From contig CAYLLS010000001.1 of the NCBI GenBank assembly GCA_964385015.1, positions 310,001 to 374,000 on the forward strand: a stretch of DNA of 64,000 nucleotides, read 5' to 3'. The notes under the pieces were generated by a model. That model was not told the DNA's origin. It did no database searches and worked only from the letters and a program-made list of their open reading frames with translations. The translations under genes were made by a program, and so were the position numbers. This DNA comes from CAYLLS01 sp964385015 (GTDB lineage: Bacteria > Myxococcota > UBA727 > JABDBI01). Shown piece by piece: positions 1 to 9,266 of this stretch (position 1 is its first letter; every line of letters begins with the position of its first letter).

Positions 1-88
1 TATCAAAATATTACTTTAAAAATTACTTTTTAATAGTATATAATTAATATAATTATTTTGCATAGAGATTTTTATTCCGGAGATAAAC

Positions 89-562
89 ATGAATAAATAT
101 CCAATTACACTTGATGGATTCAATAATATTAAAAATAAATTACATGAATTAAAAACAAAAACAAGACCTCAAATTATTAATGCTATTAAAATTGCAAGAG
201 AACATGGAGATCTTTCAGAAAATGCAGAATACCATGCAGCAAAAGACAAACAAGGATTTATAGAAGCTAAAATTAGAAATTTAGAAACTAAAATTATACA
301 CGCACAAGTTATTGATATATCTAAATTATCAGGCAATAAAATTCTATTCGGCGCAACAATTACTGCTTATGATTTTCATAAAAATGCCAATTATACTTGG
401 CAATTAGTTGGTGAAGAAGAAATAGATATAAAGCAAAAAAAATTTAGTATTAATTCGCCTATAGCACAAGCATTTATTGGCAAAAAGATCGGTGATTTCA
501 TTTATGTTAATACACCAATAGGAGAAAAAAAATTTCAAATCAAACATATTGAATTTAAATAA
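89..562 (+). CDS. greA: Transcription elongation factor GreA
   Basis: GreA rescues backtracked RNA polymerase by inserting its coiled-coil tip into the secondary channel and stimulating transcript cleavage. The 157-residue length matches the family (about 158). The N-terminal half (about 1-75) has the antiparallel coiled coil with the acidic tip motif HGDLSENAEY near residues 39-48, and the C-terminal half is the FKBP-like domain. The start is supported by a clear GGAG Shine-Dalgarno about 8 bases upstream. It is followed after 82 bases by the pyrimidine operon, with a perfect hairpin in between, so it is probably a separate transcription unit. Confidence 0.95.
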   Translation: MNKYPITLDGFNNIKNKLHELKTKTRPQIINAIKIAREHGDLSENAEYHAAKDKQGFIEAKIRNLETKIIHAQVIDISKLSGNKILFGATITAYDFHKNANYTWQLVGEEEIDIKQKKFSINSPIAQAFIGKKIGDFIYVNTPIGEKKFQIKHIEFK

Positions 563-574
563 AAAATATATTGC

Positions 575-595
575 TATATCATTATAAATGATATA
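575..595. terminator. Perfect hairpin between greA and the pyrimidine operon
   Basis: A perfect 9-bp inverted repeat (TATATCATT / AATGATATA) with a 3-base loop lies 12 bases after the greA stop codon. It is made only of weak pairs apart from one C-G, and no clean T-run follows, so a role in ending greA transcription or protecting its 3' end is inferred from position. Confidence 0.4.
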
Positions 596-644
596 TATAT
601 ATAATGTGATATTTTAAATGCACTAATAATATGAGAGTTAATTT

Positions 645-2102
645 ATGTCAAATAATAATATATTATATAATTTTATTAATGGTAAATTCAAACAATCTAA
701 TGGAAATAAAACATATACAATTAAAAACCCATCTACAAATGAATATTTAGCTGAAGTTCCAATATCTACATACACAGATGTAAATAATGCTGTAAATGCA
801 GCCAAAACAGCTTTTAATACATGGTCAAATACACCAATCACAGAAAGAATACAATACTTATTTAAAATCAAACATATATTAAATGAAAACATACACAATA
901 TAGCACGACATATATCTATAGAGAATGGTAAAACTATTCAAGAATCAATATTAAGTATACAAAGAGGCATAGAAAATATTGATCACGCTATTGGAGCTAC
1001 ATCATTAATTATGGGGAAAAACATTGCTAACATTGCATATCAAATAAATACATATACTATGCGTCAATCTATAGGAGTATTTGCAGCTATTACACCATAC
1101 AATTTTCCTGCCATGATAGCATTTTGGTTTTGGCCATATGCTATAGCATTTGGTAATACATTTATATTAAAACCATCAGAACAAGTATCTACAACTCAAA
1201 ACCTGATATTCCAATTAATACAATCAGCTAATTTACCACAAGGTGTTTTAAATTTAATTCATGGAGATAAAATCACTGTTAAACATTTAATAAAACATCC
1301 TGACATTAATGGCATATCTTTTGTTGGATCAAGTCAAACTGCTAAAGTAATATATAATGAATCAATTAAAAACAATAAAAAAATTCAAGCTTTTGGTGGA
1401 GGCAATAATTATGCCATCATCATGCCTGATGCAAATAAAGAAAAGAGTATATCTAACATTATAAGCAGTGCTTTCGGATGTGCAGGACAAAGATGTTTAG
1501 CAATTAGTCAACTAATTATGATTGATTCAGCATATGATAAATATATTGATTATTTAATTCAAAAAACCAAAAGATTAAATATAGGTAATAGTTTAAATAA
1601 AAATACAGATTTAGGACCTATTATTTCTGAAATACATAAAAATAATATATGCAAACATATTGAAGATGGAATTAAAGAAGGTGCCAAAATACTATTAGAT
1701 GGAAGAAACATCTATAATAATAAATTTAAAACAAATAATTTTTTAGGTCCTACTATTCTTGATAATATTAATCCTAATATGAAAATTACAAAAAATGAAA
1801 TATTTGGACCTGTACTTAATATAATAAAATTACAAAATCTTGATCAAGCCATTAATATTATTAATAATTGCAAATTTGCTAACGCTACAACAATATTTAC
1901 TTCTAATGGATATACTGCTAGAAAATTTGAAAATAAAGTTAATATAGAAATGATAGGAATTAATATTGGAATTGCTGCACCTATGGCATTATTTCCTTTT
2001 GGAGGATCTAAACAAAGTTTCTTTGGCGATATAAAAACAAATGGAGATCAAGCTATAAATTTTTTTACAAAAAATAAAATTATTACATCCAGATGGTTCT
2101 AA
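645..2102 (+). CDS. mmsA: Methylmalonate/malonate-semialdehyde dehydrogenase (CoA-acylating)
   Basis: This aldehyde dehydrogenase family enzyme oxidises methylmalonate semialdehyde to propionyl-CoA, or malonate semialdehyde to acetyl-CoA, with NAD+, CoA and loss of CO2. The family signature CAGQRC is intact, with catalytic Cys284. The usual general-base glutamate of hydrolytic aldehyde dehydrogenases is replaced by the GGGNN motif near residue 254, as in the CoA-dependent MmsA/IolA subgroup. Length (485) is normal. It is the first gene of a five-gene operon; the next start lies only 10 bases after its stop. In this context it would be the last step of thymine or uracil breakdown. IolA-type inositol catabolism is an alternative role, but no inositol genes are nearby. 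Confidence 0.9.
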   Translation: MSNNNILYNFINGKFKQSNGNKTYTIKNPSTNEYLAEVPISTYTDVNNAVNAAKTAFNTWSNTPITERIQYLFKIKHILNENIHNIARHISIENGKTIQESILSIQRGIENIDHAIGATSLIMGKNIANIAYQINTYTMRQSIGVFAAITPYNFPAMIAFWFWPYAIAFGNTFILKPSEQVSTTQNLIFQLIQSANLPQGVLNLIHGDKITVKHLIKHPDINGISFVGSSQTAKVIYNESIKNNKKIQAFGGGNNYAIIMPDANKEKSISNIISSAFGCAGQRCLAISQLIMIDSAYDKYIDYLIQKTKRLNIGNSLNKNTDLGPIISEIHKNNICKHIEDGIKEGAKILLDGRNIYNNKFKTNNFLGPTILDNINPNMKITKNEIFGPVLNIIKLQNLDQAINIINNCKFANATTIFTSNGYTARKFENKVNIEMIGINIGIAAPMALFPFGGSKQSFFGDIKTNGDQAINFFTKNKIITSRWF

Positions 2103-2112
2103 AAGGATATAT

Positions 2113-2976
2113 ATGAAAAAAATATTATGTGGTATAATACAAGCAAGTAATCCAATAAATGATGTGGACATTAACATCAGTGTTATCAAACAAGCTATGT
2201 TTGATAAACATTTACCAATTATTATAGAAGCAGGGAAAAAAAACATACAAATATTATGTTTACAAGAATTGTTTAATAGTCCATATTTTTGTCCTAGTCA
2301 AGACACAAAATGGTATAATTTAGCAGAACCAATACCTGGACCGACTACTAAAATATTGTCAAAATATGCTAAAAAATACAATATGGTTATTATTATTCCC
2401 ATGTATGAAATGACTATGCCAGGAGTATACTATAATAGTGCTGCTATTATAGATGCCGATGGATCATATTTAGGAAAATATAGAAAAAATCATATACCTC
2501 ATACAAATGGTTTTTGGGAAAAATTTTTTTTTAAACCAGGAAATTTAGGATATCCAGTATTCAATACTAAATATGCTAAAATTGGTGTTTACATATGTTA
2601 TGATAGACATTTCCCAGAAGGAGCAAGAATTTTAGGATTGAATGGAGCAGAAATTGTCTTCAATCCTTCTGCAACAACTAATAACTTATCCAAATATTTA
2701 TGGCATCTAGAACAACCAGCACATGCAATAGCTAATGGATATTTTATGGGATGCATCAATAGAATAGGAAAAGAAAAGCCTTGGAATATAGGAGAATTTT
2801 ATGGATCTAGTTATTTCGTAGATCCAAAAGGTTCAATAATTACATCTGGATCAACAAATCAAGATGAACTAATTATAGCAACATTAGATTTCCATATGAT
2901 ACATAAAACTCGTAACATATGGCAATTTTATCGAGACAGAAGACCAGAAACGTATTCAAAAATTATTGAATTATAA
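2113..2976 (+). CDS. Beta-ureidopropionase-like carbon-nitrogen hydrolase
   Basis: A nitrilase-superfamily amidohydrolase expected to hydrolyse N-carbamoyl-beta-alanine or N-carbamoyl-beta-aminoisobutyrate to the beta-amino acid, CO2 and ammonia. The catalytic triad is visible: Glu52 in LCLQELF, Lys125 in GKYRKNH and Cys162 in ICYDRHFPEG. Length (287) is typical. An AGGAT ribosome site precedes the start and the gene sits 10 bases after mmsA. N-carbamoylputrescine amidase is the closest alternative, but the neighbouring dihydropyrimidinase, aminotransferase and semialdehyde dehydrogenase favour the pyrimidine role. Confidence 0.87.
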   Translation: MKKILCGIIQASNPINDVDINISVIKQAMFDKHLPIIIEAGKKNIQILCLQELFNSPYFCPSQDTKWYNLAEPIPGPTTKILSKYAKKYNMVIIIPMYEMTMPGVYYNSAAIIDADGSYLGKYRKNHIPHTNGFWEKFFFKPGNLGYPVFNTKYAKIGVYICYDRHFPEGARILGLNGAEIVFNPSATTNNLSKYLWHLEQPAHAIANGYFMGCINRIGKEKPWNIGEFYGSSYFVDPKGSIITSGSTNQDELIIATLDFHMIHKTRNIWQFYRDRRPETYSKIIEL

Positions 2977-2999
2977 TAAATTAAAAGGAAATATGTATT

Positions 3000-4391
3000 A
3001 TGAAAATACTTATAAAAAATGGAAAAATAATAAATTATGATAAAATAATATATGCAGATATATTAATAGAAAATGATAAAATAAAAAAAATAAATAATTC
3101 TATTGACATCAAAACAGACAAAACTATAGATGCTAAAGGAAAATATATTATTCCAGGAGGTGTTGATGTTCATACTCATCTAGATATGCCATTTGGTGGA
3201 ACAACGTCATCAGATGACTTTAAAACTGGTACAATAGCAGCAGCTTTAGGTGGTACAACATCTATTATAGATTTTGCTATTCAATCAAAAAACTATACTC
3301 TTCATCAAACAATAGATACATGGATGAAAAAAGCACATAACAAATCAGTTATAGATTATGGTTTTCATTGTATATTAAAAACATTTAATGAGAAAATACA
3401 AGAAGAAATGAGCATGCTGGTCAATGAAGGCATAACTAGTTTTAAACTATTTACTGCCTATCCAAAAGTTTTCATGATGGACGACGGCAATATTTTTAAA
3501 GTCATGCAACATGCTGGAAAAATTGGTGCAAGTGTTAGCATACATGCAGAAAACGGTCATATCATAGAAGTATTAACAGAACAAGCCATAAAACAAGGCA
3601 AAACATCTCCTAAATATCATGCAATTACTAGGCCTCCACAAACAGAAGCTGAAGCTATTCATAGAGTAATTACTATTGCTGATATAGCAGAAGTACCAGT
3701 CTATATAGTACATTTGTCATCATCAGAAGGATTAGACGAAATTAAATATGCAAAATATAAAAACAAAATAGTTTTTGCAGAAACATGCCCACAATATTTA
3801 TTATTATCTGACAAATGCTACAATGAACCAAAATTTCATGGAGCTAAATATGTAATGAGTCCACCATTAAGAAATGTAGCTAGACAAGAAGAATTATGGA
3901 ATGGATTAAATCAAAATTATATTCATACAATTGCAACAGATCATTGTCCATTTTTCTTTAAAAAACAAAAAGAACTAGGATTAAATAATTTTACTAAAAT
4001 TCCTAATGGCATACCATCCATAGAAACAAGAATAAGTTTAATATATCACTATGGAGTATTAACACAAAAAATCTCATTAACAAAATGGATTGACCTTATT
4101 GCAACACAACCTGCAAAATTATTTGGATTATATCCGAAAAAAGGCATAATTAAAATTAATGCAGATGCAGATATTGTTTTATTTAATCCTAATAAAAAAC
4201 ATATTTTAAATCATAATAATTTACATATGAATACTGATTATAGTCCTTATCAGGGATCACAGATAACAGGGACAATAGACACTGTTATAATGAGGGGGAA
4301 AATCATAGTAAAAAATCAACAATTCATTGGTGCTTTAGGATATGGAAAATTTTTAAAAAGAAATAAAAATAGCATGCATTTATTGTCATAA
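3000..4391 (+). CDS. Dihydropyrimidinase / D-hydantoinase
   Basis: A cyclic amidohydrolase that opens 5,6-dihydrouracil, dihydrothymine or hydantoins to N-carbamoyl amino acids. The binuclear metal site is complete: His58 and His60 in DVHTHLD, the lysine that becomes carboxylated (Lys149 in TSFKLF), His182, His238 and Asp314 in TDHCPF. Length (463) is normal. An AGGAAA ribosome site lies upstream. It lies 23 bases after the ureidopropionase-like gene, in reverse pathway order. Allantoinase is unlikely because the sequence follows the dihydropyrimidinase pattern, but hydantoin-like substrates cannot be excluded. Confidence 0.9.
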   Translation: MKILIKNGKIINYDKIIYADILIENDKIKKINNSIDIKTDKTIDAKGKYIIPGGVDVHTHLDMPFGGTTSSDDFKTGTIAAALGGTTSIIDFAIQSKNYTLHQTIDTWMKKAHNKSVIDYGFHCILKTFNEKIQEEMSMLVNEGITSFKLFTAYPKVFMMDDGNIFKVMQHAGKIGASVSIHAENGHIIEVLTEQAIKQGKTSPKYHAITRPPQTEAEAIHRVITIADIAEVPVYIVHLSSSEGLDEIKYAKYKNKIVFAETCPQYLLLSDKCYNEPKFHGAKYVMSPPLRNVARQEELWNGLNQNYIHTIATDHCPFFFKKQKELGLNNFTKIPNGIPSIETRISLIYHYGVLTQKISLTKWIDLIATQPAKLFGLYPKKGIIKINADADIVLFNPNKKHILNHNNLHMNTDYSPYQGSQITGTIDTVIMRGKIIVKNQQFIGALGYGKFLKRNKNSMHLLS

Positions 4392-4403
4392 ATATATAAA
4401 AAT

Positions 4404-5735
4404 ATGAAAACACATAACATAAAATCCACAAATTTCAATAATACAAATGATATATCAAATCAAATTTATAAAGATCACAAAAAATTTATTTTCCCATGTG
4501 TATTAAACTATTATCAAAAACCTATTATTATTAAAAAAGCTAAAAATTTAACTATTACAGATATTAATAATAAAGAATATTTAGATTTTTTTGGAGGCAT
4601 CGTAACTATATCATTAAATCACTGTAATGACGAATTAAATAAAAATATTATTAAACAAATAAACACTTTAGGACATACTTCAACTTTATATATTACAAAT
4701 AATGCTATAAATGTAGCTAAGCAATTAAGCAAGTTAACTCCTGGACAATCAAAAAAATGTTTTTTCTCTAATAGTGGAACTGAAGCTAATGAGACAGCTA
4801 TTATGTTAGCTAAAATATATACACAATGTAATGATATTATAGCATTAAGACATGGATACTCTGGCAGATCACAACTTACTACAGATATAACAGGCAACAA
4901 ATCATGGAAATTATTAGATACAATAACTCCAGGAATTAAACATGCTCATGCTCCATATTGTTACAGATGTCCTATGAAATTAACTTATCCTGCTTGTAAT
5001 CTACAATGCGCACACGATATAAAAGAATTAATTGAAACAGCAACTTGTGGAAAAATAGCAGCATTTTTAGCAGAACCAATACAAGGAGTAGGTGGATTTA
5101 TTGTTCCACCAGACGATTATTTTCAAACTGCCATAAAAATTATAAGAAATTATGGTGGTGTATTTATATGTGATGAAGTACAAACAGGACTAGGAAGAAC
5201 TGGAAAATTCTGGCTCGGAATAGAACATAATAATATCAATCCAGAAATTATAACTATGGCTAAAGGCCTAGCAAATGGATTTCCAGCAGCAGTCACTATA
5301 GCTGACACAAAAATAGCTAATGTATTTACAGGGCTATCTATTTCAACTTTTGGTGGAAATCCTATATCCATGGCAGCAATTAATTCAACATTAAATATTA
5401 TACAAAAAGAAAATTTATTATATAAATCTTTTAAATTAGGAAATTATTTTTTAAATGCAATAAAAGAAATGCAAATACATAATAAATTTATAGGTGATGT
5501 AAGAGGCAAAGGACTAATGCTTGCTATTGAATTAGTAGAAAATAAACTAACAAAAGAACCATCACCTCACAAAACAAATCTACTAATGGAATATTGTAAA
5601 AATGAAGGTATTTTATTAGGTAAAGGTGGACTTTATAACAATGTAATTCGCATAGCTCCTCCTATGTTAATTTCAAAAAATGACATTGATTTTGCCTTAA
5701 AAAAAATAGAAATATCTTTAAATAAAATACAATGA
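4404..5735 (+). CDS. Class III (AGXT2/beta-alanine type) aminotransferase
   Basis: A PLP-dependent omega-aminotransferase, here probably moving the amino group of beta-alanine or beta-aminoisobutyrate to pyruvate or another 2-oxo acid and giving the semialdehyde used by the mmsA product. Visible landmarks are the SNSGTEANE phosphate-binding motif near 122-130, Asp257 in CDEVQTGLGRTG and the PLP lysine Lys287 in MAKGLANGFP. A cysteine-rich stretch (residues 185-202, PYCYRCP and CNLQC) is typical of the AGXT2-like subgroup. The start has no obvious ribosome site; it is 12 bases after the previous stop, so translational coupling is likely. It ends in TGA. Confidence 0.87.
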   Translation: MKTHNIKSTNFNNTNDISNQIYKDHKKFIFPCVLNYYQKPIIIKKAKNLTITDINNKEYLDFFGGIVTISLNHCNDELNKNIIKQINTLGHTSTLYITNNAINVAKQLSKLTPGQSKKCFFSNSGTEANETAIMLAKIYTQCNDIIALRHGYSGRSQLTTDITGNKSWKLLDTITPGIKHAHAPYCYRCPMKLTYPACNLQCAHDIKELIETATCGKIAAFLAEPIQGVGGFIVPPDDYFQTAIKIIRNYGGVFICDEVQTGLGRTGKFWLGIEHNNINPEIITMAKGLANGFPAAVTIADTKIANVFTGLSISTFGGNPISMAAINSTLNIIQKENLLYKSFKLGNYFLNAIKEMQIHNKFIGDVRGKGLMLAIELVENKLTKEPSPHKTNLLMEYCKNEGILLGKGGLYNNVIRIAPPMLISKNDIDFALKKIEISLNKIQ

Positions 5736-5760
5736 TAATATAATATACTAGGCAAAACAT

Positions 5761-7188
5761 ATGGATAACATATTAACAAATAAAGATTTAAAACCTACAG
5801 AAAATCAAGATAGAACTTGGTCAAAATGGAATATAACAGCATTATGGATAGGCATGTCTATTAGCATTCCAACTTACACATTAGCTAGTAGTATGATAGA
5901 TCAAGGATGGTCTTGGCAAGCTACTATCACTTCAATTACAATGGGCAATATTATAGTATTAATACCTATGTTGCTTAATGCACATCCAGGAACAAAATAC
6001 GGAATTCCATTTCCAGTATTATTACGTTCATCTTTTGGCATTTTTGGAGCAAACATACCAGCATTAATAAGAGCACTAGTAGCATGTGGTTGGTTTGGCA
6101 TACAAACATGGATTGGAGGTTCAGCAACATATAAAATATTAATACATATATTACCACATGAAATTACCAAATATGATTATATAACATACTTAAACATTAC
6201 CACCCTTGAACTTTTATGTTTTTTGTGTTTTTGGACATTGCAATTAATCATTATAAATTTTGGAATGAAATCTATTAAAATTGTAGAAAACATAGCAGCT
6301 CCATTACTGATTCTTATGGGATTATCTTTGTTTATTTTAACATGGTATTATATAGGTAATATCAAAATTATTATTACAAATTTATCTCCAGTAACAAAAA
6401 ATTTTTCTAGTGCTATTTGGGGTGCTGGATTAACATGTGGAGTGGGTTTTTGGGGAACTTTAGCCTTAAATATTCCTGATTTCTCCAGATATGCCAAATC
6501 ACAAAAAGAACAAATAATAGGACAAATCATAGGTCTGGTCCCAACTATGACAACATTTGCATTTATTGGTGCTATGATAACGAATGCCACTATATTTATT
6601 TTTGGATCACGCATATCAGATCCAATAATTGTATTGAATAAAATGACTAATAATTCATTTATATCGATAATAACTATGATATGTATTATGATAGCAACTT
6701 TAACTACAAATCTTGCAGCTAATGTAGTTTCTCCTGCAAATGATTTTTCTAATTTAAATCCAAAAAAAATTTCATTTAAAACAGGAGCATTTATAACATC
6801 TATTTTAGGGATATTGATTATGCCATGGAATATATATAATAACACATCACAATATTTATTTACATGGTTAGTTGGATGTGGTGCTATGTTAGGAGCAATT
6901 GGTGGTATTATGATTGCAGATTATTTTATTTTAAAAAAATGCAAACTTAATATACCACAATTATATAAACAAGAAAGTATTTATAAATATAAACATGGAT
7001 TTAATATAAAAGCTATGTTATCATTAATATTAGGAATATCAGTTAGTATACCAGGATTCTTATCAGCATTAAATATTATACATACACATGCTATATTTCA
7101 TGCCATATATGAACGAGCATGGTTTGTAGGATTTTTTATATCTGGCATATCATTTATTATATTCAACTATAATAAAAATAATCATTAA
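5761..7188 (+). CDS. NCS1-family nucleobase/hydantoin/allantoin permease
   Basis: A 475-residue polytopic inner-membrane carrier of the nucleobase:cation symporter-1 family, with about 12 hydrophobic segments. The N-terminal region (WSKWNITALWIGMSI, then GTKYGIPFPVLLRSSFG and CGWFGIQTWIGG) is the family hallmark, including the substrate-contact tryptophans and GIQTW. As the last gene of the operon it most likely imports the pyrimidine, dihydropyrimidine or hydantoin that the upstream enzymes degrade. The exact substrate cannot be read from sequence. Confidence 0.88.
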   Translation: MDNILTNKDLKPTENQDRTWSKWNITALWIGMSISIPTYTLASSMIDQGWSWQATITSITMGNIIVLIPMLLNAHPGTKYGIPFPVLLRSSFGIFGANIPALIRALVACGWFGIQTWIGGSATYKILIHILPHEITKYDYITYLNITTLELLCFLCFWTLQLIIINFGMKSIKIVENIAAPLLILMGLSLFILTWYYIGNIKIIITNLSPVTKNFSSAIWGAGLTCGVGFWGTLALNIPDFSRYAKSQKEQIIGQIIGLVPTMTTFAFIGAMITNATIFIFGSRISDPIIVLNKMTNNSFISIITMICIMIATLTTNLAANVVSPANDFSNLNPKKISFKTGAFITSILGILIMPWNIYNNTSQYLFTWLVGCGAMLGAIGGIMIADYFILKKCKLNIPQLYKQESIYKYKHGFNIKAMLSLILGISVSIPGFLSALNIIHTHAIFHAIYERAWFVGFFISGISFIIFNYNKNNH

Positions 7189-7206
7189 ATAATATTATTA
7201 TATATA

Positions 7207-8097
7207 TTATTGAAAGTAATACATTTTTTTTAAACATAAAAAATTAAATTTATCACATAAATTCAATAGTTTAATTTTACATATATTGGTGCTTTTAAAA
7301 TTATTTATATCAATCAATAATGGAACATCACAATTAATCGTAATTAACTCTTTACTTAAATATGCATAATTTATAAATAATACAATTTCTTTACTTAATA
7401 TATTTACTTTTATATAATTAATATGTTTAAAAATACTATCTAAAGAACCATATTTTTTCACTAACATCATTGCTGTCATTAAACCAACACCAGGAATACC
7501 TGGAATATTATCCGATCTATCTCCAGCTAATGCTAATATATCAACAACATATTTAGGGATAACACCAAACTTATAAATAACATCTTTCATTGTAATAAAT
7601 TTTTTTTTATAATTATAAAATATAATATTATTACTCAACAAATATATATTATCATCTATTAATTGCATAAAATCTTTATCAGATGTTACAATAATTGATT
7701 GATAACCATAAGAAACACACTGTTTCGCTATAGAACCAATAATGTCATCAGCTTCATATCCTTTTTTAATACATATAGAAATATTAAATATTTTTATTAT
7801 TTCATTAATAAAATTTAATTGAGTAATTAATTCTAATGGCATTGATGTGCGACTAGCTTTATAAGCATTATAAATTTTACTACGAAAATTTTTATAATGT
7901 GAATCTAATACAATAACAATATAATTAGGATTATATTTATTTAATAAGTTAATTAACATACACATAAAACCATATACAGCATTAATTAATATATTATTAT
8001 GATAATATAACAATGATATACCATAATATACTTTAAAAATATAAATTGATGCATCTATAATAAAAATTTTACGACGATGTTGTAAATCATTAAACAT
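7207..8097 (-). CDS. Stand-alone 5'-3' exonuclease / flap endonuclease (PolA exonuclease domain)
   Basis: A 296-residue protein corresponding to the N-terminal 5' nuclease domain of DNA polymerase I, which removes RNA primers and flaps. Acidic metal-binding positions are seen in FIIDASIYIF (start of the domain), VVLDSH, KGYEADDIIGS, VTSDKDFMQLID and LAGDRSDNIPGIPGVG, the last being the helix-hairpin-helix entry. No polymerase domain follows; the frame ends and rluD lies upstream. It could act with a separate Pol I elsewhere. The Xni (ExoIX) subfamily is an alternative name. Confidence 0.85.
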   Translation of the reverse strand: MFNDLQHRRKIFIIDASIYIFKVYYGISLLYYHNNILINAVYGFMCMLINLLNKYNPNYIVIVLDSHYKNFRSKIYNAYKASRTSMPLELITQLNFINEIIKIFNISICIKKGYEADDIIGSIAKQCVSYGYQSIIVTSDKDFMQLIDDNIYLLSNNIIFYNYKKKFITMKDVIYKFGVIPKYVVDILALAGDRSDNIPGIPGVGLMTAMMLVKKYGSLDSIFKHINYIKVNILSKEIVLFINYAYLSKELITINCDVPLLIDINNFKSTNICKIKLLNLCDKFNFLCLKKMYYFQ

Positions 8098-8129
8098 CTA
8101 CTTTTGCTCACTTAAACATAATAAAATTA

Positions 8130-9092
8130 TTACTGAAAAATTAATTTGTGCAAATTTAATAAATCATTAGGTAAATTAGACATAAATTGAATTTTTTCAT
8201 TAGTTCTAGGATGAATAAATTCAATTTTACTAGAATGTAAAGCATGACGAGTTAATTGCAAAATTTTATTTTTTATATTAAAATTCATAATTTTATTAAT
8301 CGATGATTTGTTGCCATATATATAATCTCCTAATACAGGATGTCCGATATCAGACAATTGCACTCTAATCTGATGTGTTTTACCAGTAACCAAATCTACT
8401 AACAATTCACTAATTCCACAACATTGTTGTATTACACTAAAATGAGATATAGCATTTCTTTTATATAAATGTATTTGATCAGCATCAACTTTAGTAGTAA
8501 ATTTTCTAAAATTATAATCATCTCTTCTATGAAATGTATGTAACGTGAAATTATCCTTTTTAAAATAACCAAAACAAAAAACATGATATTCTTTTTTTAC
8601 TTTATGATTTTTAAAATATGAAATTAATTTTTTATATGCAAAATCATTTCTTGCACAAATCATTAACCCAGAAGTATTCATATCTAATCTATGTACAATA
8701 CCTGGTCTTGAATATAAATTAACTTTTAATTTTGGAGCATAATATAATAAAGCATTAGATAAAGTACCATAATTATGACTAACACTTGGATGAATAACCA
8801 TCCCTGCTTTTTTATTAATAATCATAATATCATCATCCATAAATATAATATTCAAATTTAAATTTTCAGCTTGAATTTTATTATGTTTCATAGGAATCAA
8901 AATTGTTAATTCCTCATTACCTTTTAATTTATAATTAGATTTTAAAGATTGTTCATATAACATTACATAACGTTTATTAATTAATTTCTGTATAAAAGAA
9001 CGAGATAATCCATTTAAAACTATCATTAAAAAAAGATCTAACCTTTGATGTTTATTATTTATATCAACTTTAATATTAATTTTACTCAACAT
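8130..9092 (-). CDS. rluD: Large-subunit rRNA pseudouridine synthase, RluD type
   Basis: Converts uridines of 23S rRNA (helix 69 in RluD) to pseudouridine. An S4-like RNA-binding domain is at the N-terminus (HQRLDLFL ... SRSFIQKLI), followed by the catalytic domain with PGIVHRLDMNTSGL, whose Asp is the nucleophile, and the downstream GKTHQIRVQL and GHPVLGDYIYG motifs. The reading frame is open up to 9155, but the family N-terminus fits the Met at 9092 (MLSKINIKVD). RluA or RluC specificity cannot be ruled out. Confidence 0.87.
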   Translation of the reverse strand: MLSKINIKVDINNKHQRLDLFLMIVLNGLSRSFIQKLINKRYVMLYEQSLKSNYKLKGNEELTILIPMKHNKIQAENLNLNIIFMDDDIMIINKKAGMVIHPSVSHNYGTLSNALLYYAPKLKVNLYSRPGIVHRLDMNTSGLMICARNDFAYKKLISYFKNHKVKKEYHVFCFGYFKKDNFTLHTFHRRDDYNFRKFTTKVDADQIHLYKRNAISHFSVIQQCCGISELLVDLVTGKTHQIRVQLSDIGHPVLGDYIYGNKSSINKIMNFNIKNKILQLTRHALHSSKIEFIHPRTNEKIQFMSNLPNDLLNLHKLIFQ

Positions 9093-9266
9093 TTCCCAAC
9101 ATATAATGAAAAAAATTATATTAACATAATTCATTACATTTACAAATATTAACATTCTAATATTGATATATTAATTAATTATTAGTTTAATATAATCATT
9201 ATCAAATTATTACAAAATAATATTATCAAATTATAACAATATTTTTATATATAATGGATATATGTA

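Noticed and set aside
638..898. Antisense reading frames inside mmsA and many similar frames elsewhere
   Set aside because: They lie opposite well-recognised genes and their products match no family.
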